Assembly: GCA_964304625.1 (NCBI GenBank)
Contig: OZ199839.1
Coordinates: forward strand, 10,106,001-10,170,000
Length of the DNA stretch: 64,000 nt
Direction of reading: 5' to 3'
From: Kudoa neothunni
Taxonomy: Eukaryota > Cnidaria
Made by a program: the position numbers and the translations under genes. Below the pieces are notes generated by a model that worked only from the letters and a program-made list of their open reading frames with translations, had not been told where the DNA came from and ran no database searches. Positions within the stretch are counted from its first letter, which is position 1. Every line of letters begins with the position of its first letter. Shown here one piece after another: positions 23,093 to 35,585 of this stretch.

Positions 23093-24219
23093 AATATAAA
23101 TATTATCTAATTTACTATATTGAATTTCATCTTTATCTAAATATATTTCCTAGGCGATTAAGAATTAAAATTTTACTTTTACGTGTTAAAAATATAATAT
23201 TAAAATATTGTTTGCACACGCATAAAGCGTGTAAAGTCAATTAAACTACTGTAGTAGTTTAATTTCCGACTAATATTTTTAAAATCCGTCTTATTCTATT
23301 CTGATAATGAGTTGTAAATTTAATCAATTTTATCTAATAATTGATATGGGTGAATAATGATTATAATACATTTCAGTTACACATATAGACGAATGAATAT
23401 TTCATATTTAAAGGCAAATCATGTTATATAAAATAATGAGTATAGCCATTAAAGCTACTAATATTTCAAATACATATTTTAAAATGTAAAATTAATTTAA
23501 AACATGTAAACCAACCTAATTTATTCTAGATATTGATTTATAAACTTTAATATAAACAAAAACAAAATTTGATAAATAATTAGCATTTTCGAATTAATAT
23601 CTTCTTTCAAAATTTCATCAAAAACTATTTATAAATTTATTGGGCGTAATTAGAGAAAACACTATGAACTCCTAAAATGAAACCTTACAGCTACCTCGGA
23701 ACTGTTATGATAAGGGGTAATACGCATTATTTGTTTATATCATTTTTTTAATATAAAATAAATATTATTTTAAATGTATACTGTGGTTAATAGGATCCTA
23801 TCGCAGAAATAAATATCTTCTTTATTTTCATTATATTTTTTAATCCGAAAGTGTATTATCATTTCTATTGTAATAACTTGCATTATGATTTATTCTTAAC
23901 CTCGACACTCTCAAATTTTTCATCCCCTATTAATGAGTTACATAAATTATTTTTATACCTATTAAATTTAATTATTTATTGCCTGCGCTCCTATAATCCA
24001 TAAGTAATTATCTACTGATAGAAAATCAATTTCTGCTGTAATAGACATTACTTCATTGAAAATAATAAATTGTTAAGAACTACTCAAAATGTTCACACAA
24101 AAATTCCATATATTAATGATTTAATAGATTTTACAAATTGAAATTTTATCAACCAAAAAATGAGACATTTTAAGAAAACAACAACAAAATTTTTTAAAGA
24201 AAAATTTAAAAGTCTGGAT
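23093..24219. other. AT-rich stretch, no gene seen
   Basis: 3' flank of the Tigger fossil and of SEC11. Nothing beyond simple AT-rich sequence. Confidence 0.5.
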
Positions 24220-25025
24220 TTATTCACGTTCAACTAGAACTAAAAGTCCCAAGATACCAAGAAAAACATACTAAAACAAAACAGTTGAATAACCACAACA
24301 ACCGAAAATAGCAATACCTTAATCATTGGGGTGTCTGTCATTAGAATTGTTAGCATGCCAAGATATGGAATATTGCTACACGAATTTAGAATTTTTTCGT
24401 CCACACAATCAGTTACCCTTTAATAAATCCTGTGATTTGGTCAGGTAAAACCCACAGTTCTTTATCGTTATAAAGACCACGATCGTCGCCATTGTTGTTA
24501 TCTCCTTTGGTTAGAACTTTGAATTTTCTTGTTTTCCCCCTAGATCGAATTTTCAGTCGTTGGTCATCCATTACCCAAATAATTCACTATTCATACGTGT
24601 CATGGATAGCCACAACTCTATGAACTATAGGGATCTCTCTTCCTTCTATCTTAAATACTACAATGTCTCCCACAACCACCTCTTTGTAAGGATCATAACT
24701 GACAAATAAAAGATCCCCTCGGTAACACATTGGCTCCATACTTCCACTAAACACAATTGAAATTAAACTCCACACTTTTAAGCAGTTTGGTTATTTTCCG
24801 GTAACCTAGATAATTCATTTCAACTCACCCACCTTAAAACTACAACTATAGGGCTCTCACAGTTGGCATACACACACAATCCTTTCCATATCATAAATGC
24901 CACCGATAATACCAAACCTAAGCTGGCCACTTGATTAACCGACTAAATTATTGTTATTGGGAATTTTTATAATCAAACACTTGTCGAAAATCGTATCTTT
25001 TGCATTCATCAAAAAGTCCTAACAT
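24220..25025 (-). CDS. SEC11A: Signal peptidase complex catalytic subunit SEC11
   Basis: Six exons: 25025-24981, 24942-24833, 24746-24597, 24539-24417, 24375-24318, 24270-24220. Introns of 38, 86, 57, 41 and 47 nt; 178 aa (human SEC11A 179). It cleaves signal peptides in the ER. Order: [15 protein letters not shown] cytosolic start; a membrane helix to [24 protein letters not shown] with the nucleophile Ser just before [25 protein letters not shown] with the catalytic His; [15 protein letters not shown] with the catalytic Asp; [11 protein letters not shown]; and a C-terminal segment ending VLVERE (human VLVHRE). All junctions keep phase. The gene looks intact and functional, and its length is near-identical to the human protein. 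GTGCGCGCAC lies 15 bp upstream of the start. Confidence 0.95.
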
Positions 25026-26520
25026 TTTATCAGATGACTGTGCGCGCACGGTATACAATAATGCTGACACGTAGCATTTTTTATTGCTGTATCTCCTGTA
25101 TCTTTATGTATTAATACATGGTTTTTTTAATGTTTTAATTGTAAAATGGATTTATCTTAAGAATTTTAATTGATTTATTAGGAAATTTTTGACATAGTTC
25201 TCAGAAATTATTATTCATACTATAATTATTTAATAATTATACTTTCATTAATTTTTATTCAAAATTGCTCATGAAAATCTTCTTAAAATTTTTTTAGGAC
25301 ATTGTTATATTACAATGACATATGGGTTTTTCGTAATATTGAGATATATTTAGATTTTTGTAGATAAAATTCTTGATTTATTGTATTGACAAAAAATATT
25401 TCTATATAAATTTTGTTAAAATTTTAATGTTTAAAAACGATTTCATTCGACCAATTTTTTAATGAATTTATATTATGTCAAATTTTGGATTTTAAATTCT
25501 GCATTTCCAGGTGGTAAAAAGATAGACAGAGGCTATTGACATGGTAAAATTTAATCCTAAACTTCATATATGCAAGCGAAATGAGAATTGATAATCTCGG
25601 CAGCTCTTACTTAAAAGCTGGTATCAGATTAAATAGAGTCAAAACTAATTCCACCTGAATATTATTTTATTTATTTTTATTCAAATACATTTAGACAGCT
25701 TCTTTTCTGGGTTTATTAAATTTTCATTAGCCCACTGCCACAAAATTTAAATTAATATCTAGCTGAGTATATAACAGCGCTTCCCTATTCATTTTAATTC
25801 TCGCCCCCATCATGTACGAGATTTAAAAAATTATTAAATTCTAGGCAGGAGAAATATTTTTACTAAAGTTATTTTAAAACGAAAACAGATTTGAATTAAA
25901 TTAATAAAACTGATAATAAATTGTTTTGACTTTTTTCTTGTCTTGATTGGACAATTATTTAAGTTAAAATGGGGTTCTTTATCAGTTAAAGATATAGATA
26001 AATCATTATTTGTGGACAAACTAGATATAATAATATTTTAGTGAAAAATATAAAATGAGAATAATTGCGCTTGCGCCAAATTTTTGATTTTGTATTTTTA
26101 TTGTTGGTTATAAATTTATAAACTAAATGACAAAAATAAACATTTGACCAGATCTAGAATAAAAAGTTTTAGTTTATATAATTTTTGAGTCCAAATTGAT
26201 ACTAATTTAAAGGATTAAAATTTAAAATAATTTAACAACAAAAATAAATATCTTAATCTTAATGCTAGTGAAAGTTTAATTACAATTTTCTCTATAGTTT
26301 ACTTAAGAAAATAAGCAATAAAATTTTAAATAATTCGACCTATTTCAAAACTCTTAACGAATCATTATCTTTTTTATTAAAAATTAAAAATTTCATAATT
26401 TTCTTTGTTGGAGTATTAATAATTTCAACTAAATAATTTATTTTAAAATTAAAATGAAATAAATTATCAATTTTATTTTATGTACTAATTAATATAAAAT
26501 GAAATTAATTTTCAATTAGA
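25026..26520. other. AT-rich stretch, no gene seen
   Basis: SEC11 5' flank. The short minus ORF near 25.9 kb has no recognisable motif. Confidence 0.5.
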
Positions 26521-26524
26521 TTCT

Positions 26525-26731
26525 TCAAATGACTATTTTTTTATCAGATTTATTTTCAGCTTCGATCGCGCACATGATATATTTTCGAGAGAGATTCTGA
26601 TTACCTAGAATCGGTACATTATGTACGAAGCAAACAACCATAAAATTTTTTCGTTGACTCAAGGTGAGTCTTAGACCCTCAGTAACTGTCTTCCTGGCGT
26701 ATGGAATAAGAAATTTGTTAGGTCTATTCAT
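26525..26731 (-). CDS. Doubtful small ORF with a YY1-type site at its start
   Basis: The ATG at 26731-26729 opens about 68 codons (MNRPNKFLIPYARK...). The first 45 residues are basic and plausible; a CTAG/GTAATC donor-like site at about 26604 could end an exon there. The motif CAAGATGGCGGC (26734-26745) abuts the ATG; such YY1-type elements sit at transcript starts of many housekeeping genes. I recognise no family, and the neighbouring 26.9-27.0 kb looks transposon-derived, so this could equally be part of a fossil element. Confidence 0.2.
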   Translation of the reverse strand: MNRPNKFLIPYARKTVTEGLRLTLSQRKNFMVVCFVHNVPILGNQNLSRKYIMCAIEAENKSDKKIVI

Positions 26732-26733
26732 CA

Positions 26734-26745
26734 CAAGATGGCGGC
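26734..26745 (+). promoter_or_regulatory. Perfect YY1-type motif
   Basis: CAAGATGGCGGC matches the strong YY1 consensus AANATGGCGGC. The window also encodes YY1. It lies 3 bases upstream of the start of the doubtful minus ORF. Predicted from sequence only. Confidence 0.35.
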
Positions 26746-26879
26746 CTGTGAGGCGAACTTTTCGTCTTTATTTTATACAAAAAATACGTGTCCGAATTCA
26801 CTATATCTCAAAAAGATTTTTGCGTGTCTCATTGACCAACAAAGTGCTGAGATTTGAATTTCTGATTACAAATAGAATA

Positions 26880-27040
26880 AGAACTAGAAAGCCCCCAGAT
26901 CCAATTAATATTGAGCAGTTATTTTTTGAAACTTTTTTTTTGTGGACTATATAGATCAGTGTTTTCCTACAAATTTTACACCTGTATCCCATCCTAATTT
27001 CGGTATTCACTTCACACCCCCTCCTCCATGTGAATGTCAA
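26880..27040 (-). mobile_element. Possible Merlin N-terminal remnant
   Basis: On the minus strand, EIRMGYRCKICRKTL followed by K/S/F-rich sequence and, one base out of frame, a Trp/Leu-rich helix (LLNINWIWGL) recalls the C-x2-C zinc ribbon and following helix at the N-terminus of the Merlin copies at 5.3 and 7.2 kb. No catalytic part is recognisable downstream. Short and frameshifted, so low confidence. Confidence 0.3.
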
Positions 27041-30000
27041 GACTCAATTATACTTTTTATTTAAATGCGACAGTAATAATACCAATGAAAAATGTCTAAA
27101 AATTATAATTTTAGTTTATATTTTAATTTTATAATTTTCCCAATTACTTCTAAAATAATTTAAAACTAAAATGTTTTGGTTAACTCAATCTGCTATACAT
27201 TATTGAAAAAGGATGAACATTATCTTTTCACTACTCATGAGTTAAAAAAATGATCGGAGCTATTATTCATTCCTGCTTATATATATATACGTACCATTTT
27301 TATGTAAAGTAATAAATAATTCGAATAGATCATGTTGTTATAATTATTTCAATATATTTGATGCAAAAATGAATATAAAGGTAATACTAAACTATAAAAA
27401 GTATGGTCGCTTGATAAGTTTCGTACTTAAAGTTTAAAATTAAATAAACCAAATAAAGATAGCCAATTCGTATAGTTCACAAGAAATATTATTTCGAAAT
27501 CAGTTGTTATTTGTTATTTATTTGATCTGTCGATTCTCTTGCTCTCGTCGGGTTTTCATAAGTAGTTCAAAGCAGGATATTTTGTTGGATTATGAAACAT
27601 GAAAATCGTTTTCGATGTATAGTGAATTCCAATACTTATTATTTGTATATAATGAAGTCGATAAGCTTGTTTCATATGCTATCTTGTGTTGAATAAATCT
27701 AGCGACTTCCCTATTCTATATTGAGTCAGACGTTAACTTAAATTTTGAGGCTGTGGGTTAATAAAAATGCACTAGATTCAAAACAATATGCCTTTTAAAT
27801 ATACCTTAATAAAATAACTAATATATATATATTGTTAAAATGGGTATTCATTTATTAATACGCATAAATAAATGCTTTGATTCTTGTTTTACCTATATAT
27901 TAAACATTAAAGAACAATTCAACTTAGATTTATATCGGAGGTAAGGTACAAATTCTAAAGTAAAACTTGAGACGTAACAATAAAAACTACGAAATTAAAT
28001 GATGGATCTCAAATTTAGATCGAAGACAAAGTTACAAATACGCCGTGGTTTCATTTTTATGGATGTAGATTATTTCTAAGTAGATAAAAATGTCGACAAC
28101 ATACTTACAGCTTAAGCATATAAATATGTTATTTTGAAAGATAACAAAGTTACGATTTTACATGAAAATAGTGATAGTTAGGTTTTGCACGCTGAATAGG
28201 TTTAATATAAACTATTACCATACTGAGCTATTTTATAGAATTTAACAGAATAAATTATATCCCATTTTTTGAATAGATACTGTTTGATATCAAAACAATC
28301 AAAAATTTTATTACACGTATTACTTCCTTACATGATTTAAAAGGGACAAACGAAAATTACGAAGTGAATAAATTAAGATTAATTTTTAAATTTATTTTAG
28401 AACGACTCCTACACCGTTTGTAGGGAAACAATGATATAGACGAATGTTTATTTGGCTCATTTAATTTTTTTCCCTTAAGCACATAGTTTAATTAAACGAG
28501 AATAATTTTGCTTCTAATATTTCGTAATATTTATAACAACATTTTTGATTTTTGGTTATTATTTTGGGTAAAAATGATATATTCAACCAGAGACAAATCA
28601 TAGATCCAACCATTTAGCGTTGATTTATGACACAGAAACAGATAATATTCATCCTTCTTAAATTATACGTAGAAAGTTAAATTAATCTACACAGCTTTGT
28701 TTTTGATTTATCCATTTTATAAATATTTAGGAAAATTTATATTTTAAAATATAAACTAAAATAATATAAAATATAATTTTAGGGTATTTTTCGCATTTAT
28801 ATAAAAAGTAAATTTCGGGTGAAGTTGAATCTTGACTTTTTTATGCACGAGGAGATGCAAAATAAGCGCTGAAGTTAGCATGGATGTACGGGAGGAAAAT
28901 ATGTAGGGAAAAAACGCCCAAATAAGAAATAATAACACAACTATTAAATTCCATCAATATTAAAATATGACATGTTTGAATAATTATTATTTTTAATGAC
29001 ATCAATAATATTTTGTGATAAGAAGCACGGAACACAAAAATTTTTTAAATTTGAAAAAAAACGTTCTTATAGAATATTCCTAAATAAAGGAATAAAAATA
29101 TTTATGTAATAATATGTTTTACTTGGCTAATAACAAAGAAGTATATTATTTTTTGCAATTTTTAAGAAGAATATCGCTAATTTATTTGACCCTCTAAGGG
29201 GCTTGGGGTCTTTTAGACATCAAAAGGATTTTAATTTGTTAATGGAATATTTATTGTTTATCTGAGATACTTAAAATTTAGTCTTTTCTCCTAAATTATT
29301 TTATTAAATAAATTCATAAAACATTTGATGTGGAACATTGATATCTTATCAAACAAAGTTTCTGTCCTCCAAGGGGCTTTGGGGTAGAAGTGACCCCTGA
29401 ATTTTTTAGTTCAATGAATGCATAATATTATCACAAAACGATATGGAAGATTTTAAAAAATTCTATTCAAGGAATACTGAGAAATTAAATAATTATTATT
29501 CAAGATAATCCTATTAATTATGCGGGGTCATATATGTCGTAAGCCGTCCTTTCAACAAGTATTATGATATTGTGACGCTAAGGTTTATTATCCGAAACAA
29601 ACAAAATTAACAAAGTTACTAACTCCACTAACGATAAATATTTCATAATAAATAGGCCTTTAATAATTTACAGATAGATTTGTAGAACAATGACAACATT
29701 CACCAATGAAAGATTATAGTTAGAGCGATAATTAATCCTATAATTTTAAATTTGAATTGTGACATTTATTAAACAGTTTATAATAGGAGTGCAAATAATT
29801 TTGTCAAATAATTTATTCTTGATATTGGCGTTAAACATTTTCTACATTGATTATCTAATATTTGTACTATATATGAAATTCTCATTCTTATAGTTGGGTC
29901 TTGAGCCTTCCACGAATTGGCGCCAAAACGGAATCCCCGTTGCGGCAAGAATTGGAAACCATTTCCTTCCTTATTCAACGAGTATTTGGTCCCCGCTTCT

Positions 30001-32774
30001 TCATGAATTATAACTCTTACATTGTCCCGTCGATTCGGTGAAGAAACGTGGGACCAATGTTCCCCTCAACAACGATCACATCATGAAACATTCTTACCGT
30101 CGGAAACGGCGGTACTAATTATCAAAAATGAAGGTAGGACCACATCGGGATGTAGGGCCTCTCACCCTATTTAAACATGTTCTTAATATTTTACTATTTG
30201 ACTCTCTCGTGCTTTTTTTCAATTCACTCTGTGTATTCTTTGGCATTTGGCGCGTATACAACATTTATGAATTCCTGTATTTAATATTTAATAATACGTA
30301 GCTGCTAAGGAGAAATTGTTAAAACGCATAGAAATCAGTTGCAAAAAATAAATTATAGAATACATCAAGGATGCTTTACTCAATTAAGTGTTATGGCCTG
30401 TAAAAATGATCACAAGGGGCCAGGGGGATACATAATAGATTAAAACAACTATCGTGTATATCTGAAAGATAATATTAAATGTAAATTCATGTAGGATCAA
30501 AAATAAACTATTCATCGTGGTCGATTTGATTCGCTGTGTCTGTTTTTGATTACGGTCACTATTCTGCATTTTTACAGCATAGATTGTCTTTATTAGAATT
30601 TATATTTTATTTCTCATTAAAATTTTTGTTTGTCATTGTTTCAAATGAGACTAAACTTACTTTGATTATAATCACGAGTTATTACGAAATAATACCTAAT
30701 CTTACTGAAGCAGATCACCGAGGATTAATTATGCAGTAATTGATTGTTTCCTCAATATTCTTTGAGCAGAAGTTCTTCATATTTTTCTCATAACTTTATA
30801 ATAATTTTTTGAATATCTTAAGAGAACAAAAATTCTGGGCTCTTTTTACCCCGAAACCCGTTGGAGGGTGGTTGTTTTTTCATTTGTTAGTGGGTTAATG
30901 CGGTAATCCAGTTAGTTAACCAATTACATAAAACTAAGTTTAATAAAAGCTGGATTATTTATTGTAAATCTATTAACTTTTAATAAATTTCAAATAGATG
31001 AGTGAATCATTTGCATATAATATGTCTAAAATGTTATCATGACAAAAATTCAAATAGAAATTTTTTTCACGAATGATTTAGTTATAAATATTAAATTTTC
31101 GTGTTAAACTGTTAGTTAGTCTATTTCTATGATAAATTTTTATAATTTTTAACGCCTGTTTTTAAAAAATCCACTAGATAATTAGTAAAAAGTTTCTGTA
31201 AAAATTCTAAGTACTGCAAAGAAAAGAAAAAATGAAAAATACATTCAATAAATTGTAATACTATAACCTAATATATATCGTACTGAATATTAGCTATATA
31301 TAGGGAAATATTGTAGGAAAAACAATAATAGTATCTAATCACAATATATCAGTACCTAAAAACCAAACATATTCCAAACAAGAGTATTACTAGGTTACGT
31401 GTAAACGAATTGCTATAGGATGTCATGCACTGAGAGATCCATAATCAGTAAATTACTCTATAACTAAAAGTAAAATTATATGAACATACACAAAGTTTAA
31501 TTTAATCAATCATTCGTTAATTAATTAGTAACAAATAAATCAATATTTTATATTATTTGGAGATTATAATTTATAGTAATACTTCAAAAAATAATTCTAT
31601 TAGTTTTACGATGGCACTTTAAGAAATAAATTCTACAGTTTAAACCAAATAGTTTTATTCAATAAATAGAACCAATTAAAATGTAGGTATATATATCATT
31701 AATTGATCCTTATAGTTGTATCATGAATCCAATGAAATATTATTTCATTAATTATTTATTTATCTGTGTTATGGTGTATACAAAATGATGTATTTTACTT
31801 CGTAGAATCTAAAAAATTTATATCTGGCGGAATAAATAGAAATTTTAATCATATACACATTTTGTACAACTCAAATGGTTGGATTTAAATGTAGCAGATA
31901 ATTCTTCATATTTGTTTAAACACACATATTGTTAATGTAAAATTTATATAAACATTTCACTAAAAAGTACCATGTATATATTATATATATATATATTTGA
32001 TTTGTCAGTTCATTCATTCATTCATTTTTATTTATATTTATTTTACTAATTTAAAGAGATATGCCTTATATACAAAAAAATTGGAATTCCTGACAGGTAA
32101 GCTAGATAAACTAATTATGATAAAAATCCTCAGAATTTTCCAAAAAATATTAACATTTAGTTATACTGTACTATTTCTATAGTAATTTGTTATAAATAAA
32201 AATAAACTTATGTAATGAAAATTATATAAATATAAAAATTAAATGAAGATTCTGGTTTCTTGAAAAATTTAATAACAAATAATAATCTTTGACGTATTTT
32301 CTAGTGAATATTTTCATCTTAAATATACGTTATCTAATTTACTATGAAAAAGAATATATAACTTTATTGATATATGAATAAACTTAATATTTAATGTTTT
32401 GCGATTCATGATAATACCTTGTACATAATGCATTAAGGACATTTACATCCCAAGTACCAAAATTATTTTAATCGCCATCGTAAAAATTGGTAAAAAAATT
32501 TTAAAACATACAAATTCAGATTCTGTTCAGTGTTAAATTTATAATTTTCGGTGAAGACATGTTAATACATCAAATGTAAAAAATTAACACCCACGAACTT
32601 CAATTATACTTATTTAATGGATAGTCATAAAATAGTTAAAAACTTTATTTAGAATATTCAAAAATCTTTGTCAAGCAATGCGTAGAATTTAGGTTTTATT
32701 TATTATGTGTATATATACAAACTGGCATTTCCTTTTAAAGTTAAATCTACGTAAGAAGAATAGAAATTACCTAT
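27041..32774. other. 5.7-kb gene-poor AT-rich stretch
   Basis: Mostly very AT-rich. Exceptions are a short block CCTCYAAGGGGCTT.GGGGT, present at about 29193 and 29370 and inverted at about 30848-30872, and a GC-richer pocket at 29880-30180. The pocket's minus strand has open blocks (FGANSWKAQDPT) but stops and no motif I know. Simple AT repeats lie at 31977-31998. No gene called. Confidence 0.5.
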
Positions 32775-35092
32775 TTAATTACCACCACCTAGTGATTTTT
32801 GCCTCTTTCTTAATAATCTTTTATATTTTCTTTTTACTTTAATTCTCCTCTCTATAAATTGATCATATCATACCATATTCGAATGAAACATACTTGCTGG
32901 AATAACCACGCTAACTTTATTTGATTTTGTAGCAGGTATGACATGAACCGTGTATTGTTTCCTGGCTCTGTATTTATGATTATAGATTATGGATGAGCAT
33001 AAAGGTGCAGATGAACATTTCCCGGCATTAGGATCTTTATAGCTGTCGGAAACAGACGCTGAATTGTCTTCTACCCCCAAATCTGAGGGCAAACAGGAGT
33101 ATACGGTCTCATGTTTATCGTTCGTTTTCACCTGGACGACGAAATAACAAGTAGTGGTTGTTTGTTTACCGTTTGAAAATTGTCCGTTCAGCTCAAAACC
33201 TCCTCGAATGTGTTTGTATGATACTTTAAAAGTATCCCTCGCTAAATGTAGTCCATATTTGCACGCAATTAAGATAATATACTACCTAATGTAACGTCTT
33301 TGTAGATAACGGATCCATAGGTAGAATGAGCCGTAACTTTGAAATCGTACAGAGCATTTGGATCCAATTTGACAATCGCCTTGGTGTCTCTACACTTACC
33401 TCGACATGGATAGCTGTCAGTGCATACGGCACATCTGTATATGTTTTTTCCAGCAGGGCTTAGGTAGTAAGCGCATGTAGGTTCATCCGGAGAATTGCCA
33501 GGATTGCCTTCGAGAACCTTGGCCAAAATAACATTACCATTCAAGTGTAACCCTTCGTTTGAGAAATGTTTATCTTTCTTATGAGCTTTAATAATATGTA
33601 ATAAATGACATAAATAAATGTCACCATTGGCTACCTGTTCTAATAAATATATGTTCTTTAAACTTCACAGTTCCGTCATTGGCAATATTGGCTACTTCTA
33701 ACACGTAAGGACTGCCACTTTTTAGATCATTCAGCACTAGCTTGCTGCAATCTTTTTTGCAATTATGAATTTGAGGGAGTGAACTTCCGGGTTCACAACT
33801 TGTTACATCTCCCACAGGTTTGCGAGGTTGATCTGCATGATAGTGCGAAATCACGCACGTCTCAAACTTTTCAGATTCATCTGACGTTGGTTTAAATAAT
33901 TGAGCATTTAAGGTTAACCCATTTTCTGTGTATTCGGATAGCAACTCGTTATCATTTTCATTGAATACTACACAAAATAAACACTATCCAGCTCTGTTAT
34001 CAATAGTTTATTACCAAATTTTTTCGCTTTGTATCCAATGTAGGTGTTGTATATTTTGAATAATGGGAAATATCGGGTTTGGATGATGACCTCTATAACC
34101 GGAGTGGACTCACTAAGTACCAATTCGACGTCTCGGCACAACGAATAGCAGTTCGAGTCCCCACTGTTTCCACACTTTGATTCGTAGGGCTTATTGTTAG
34201 ATGCAGAGTGACCACTTCTCGCTCTGAACAAACACATCTCAAATGGAAACGCGTTTGTGAATTTTAGTAGATATTTGTGGGTATCCCCACCCTTCGAACG
34301 TGTCACATAGTAGTGTGGTTTGTAGATATCAATTGTAGACATCATAAATACGTTGGGAATGCTATAGGTTAGACTCGGAAGACTTTCGCATCTCATTTCA
34401 AATCGAGGAATCATATAGTTCATTTGGACGCTGTTATCTGTGTTGTCTGTGGCACATGACTTACTGGCTGTTCCTGCAGCATATTTTATATCTTCATAGT
34501 AGATAGGACATGCAACTGGGTTGCAGGTTTTGGTTGCAAACTTCAATTTTTTCGTTTCACTATCAATAGAAATTCTCACGCTGGGATTAATCAATAATGC
34601 TATGAGTTGATAAAAATAATTCGAAAAACTCTATTTACGTGTAGAGAAGGCAAACAAATGTTTTTGTTCTGCGCCGCTATCACCATTGGCAATTACTTGG
34701 ATATATTGATTTTGACGCGGATTGATGGCGTCAAATGAGAAAGTGTAGCTACTTCCTTTTTTTCCACAATTAACCACACAGATATTTCCATCAGATGATT
34801 CATTCTTAGGGCAATTTGCAATATTATCAAAGGTAGAGGTGGCACTATTGTATTTCAACAATCGGCACTTTGTTGCGTTATTGAAATCGCCAAGTTCAAG
34901 TTTAAAGGCCATTTCATTTTCGACGCCCAGTTGATAATTACTGTAGGATAATTTACTGCTGTTATCGCTGTCATCTAATGGTTTCGTTTCAAAACTGTTA
35001 ATGTCTAATGTGTGTAACAATCAATAAATTTAAGTTTATTATAAATTACATAGCAGAACCAACAAAAATAATATTGTTGAAAACTTTGGCAT
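32775..35092 (-). CDS. Secreted cysteine-rich repeat protein with polybasic tail (paralogue 2)
   Basis: Seven exons: 35092-35050, 35004-34639, 34599-34015, 33967-33635, 33585-33286, 33223-32894, 32851-32775. Introns 39-62 nt, all phase 1; about 677 aa. Exon 1 is a signal peptide (MPKFSTILFLLVLL). Exons 2-6 match exons 2-6 of the gene at 10.2-13.2 kb in order, splice position and Cys pattern. Shared blocks include NCPKNESSDGN, KLKFATKTCNPVACPI, DIYKPHYYVT, YLLKF and EPTCAYYLSPAGK, with C-x3-C pairs (ICVVNC, NCYSLC, NCKKDC, PCRGKC). Instead of the last repeat and transmembrane exon, a GTATGT donor joins to a short exon encoding KRRIKVKRKYKRLLRKRQKS and SLGGGN, then stop. About half of that tail is Lys/Arg. 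It is probably a secreted, matrix- or surface-binding relative. An unseen alternative 3' exon cannot be excluded. Confidence 0.72.
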
Positions 35093-35548
35093 TATACATA
35101 CGATAAGACTAGCCGAATACTATCTAATTATTGTGAATATTCTCAATTTTTCATATTGTTGTGCATAATACATGATTGAATTTTATTCATGGTTAATAAT
35201 ATTTTGATTCACTATCCCATCCAAGGGTTTATTGCGATCTGTTTTCAATCACATTAACCTCAATTAAGGCCCCTCCCATTACCTCTAATAAAGAGATCAA
35301 CAAGAACGGGTCTCAACATGGACGTAAATTCTTTAAATGTCTTAAAATCAAATCAAATCAAATTCAATCAATGAATATTTAATTTATCATACAGAAGTTA
35401 AATAAGTTAAATAGATGTATTTAAATTTGAATGAATTAATCGGTTAATTTATAAAGCAAAACTCAATTTTGTACAGGCTTAGATAAGCAAAATATATTCT
35501 GTTTAAATCAAATGTCAAAATTATAAGAAGTCAAATATACATTGATTG

Positions 35549-35585
<37 letters not shown>

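Noticed and set aside
24747-24775. N-terminal extension MWSLISIVF of the SEC11 ORF
   Set aside because: It is intron sequence; the preceding exon supplies ESPIVVVL, matching the family.
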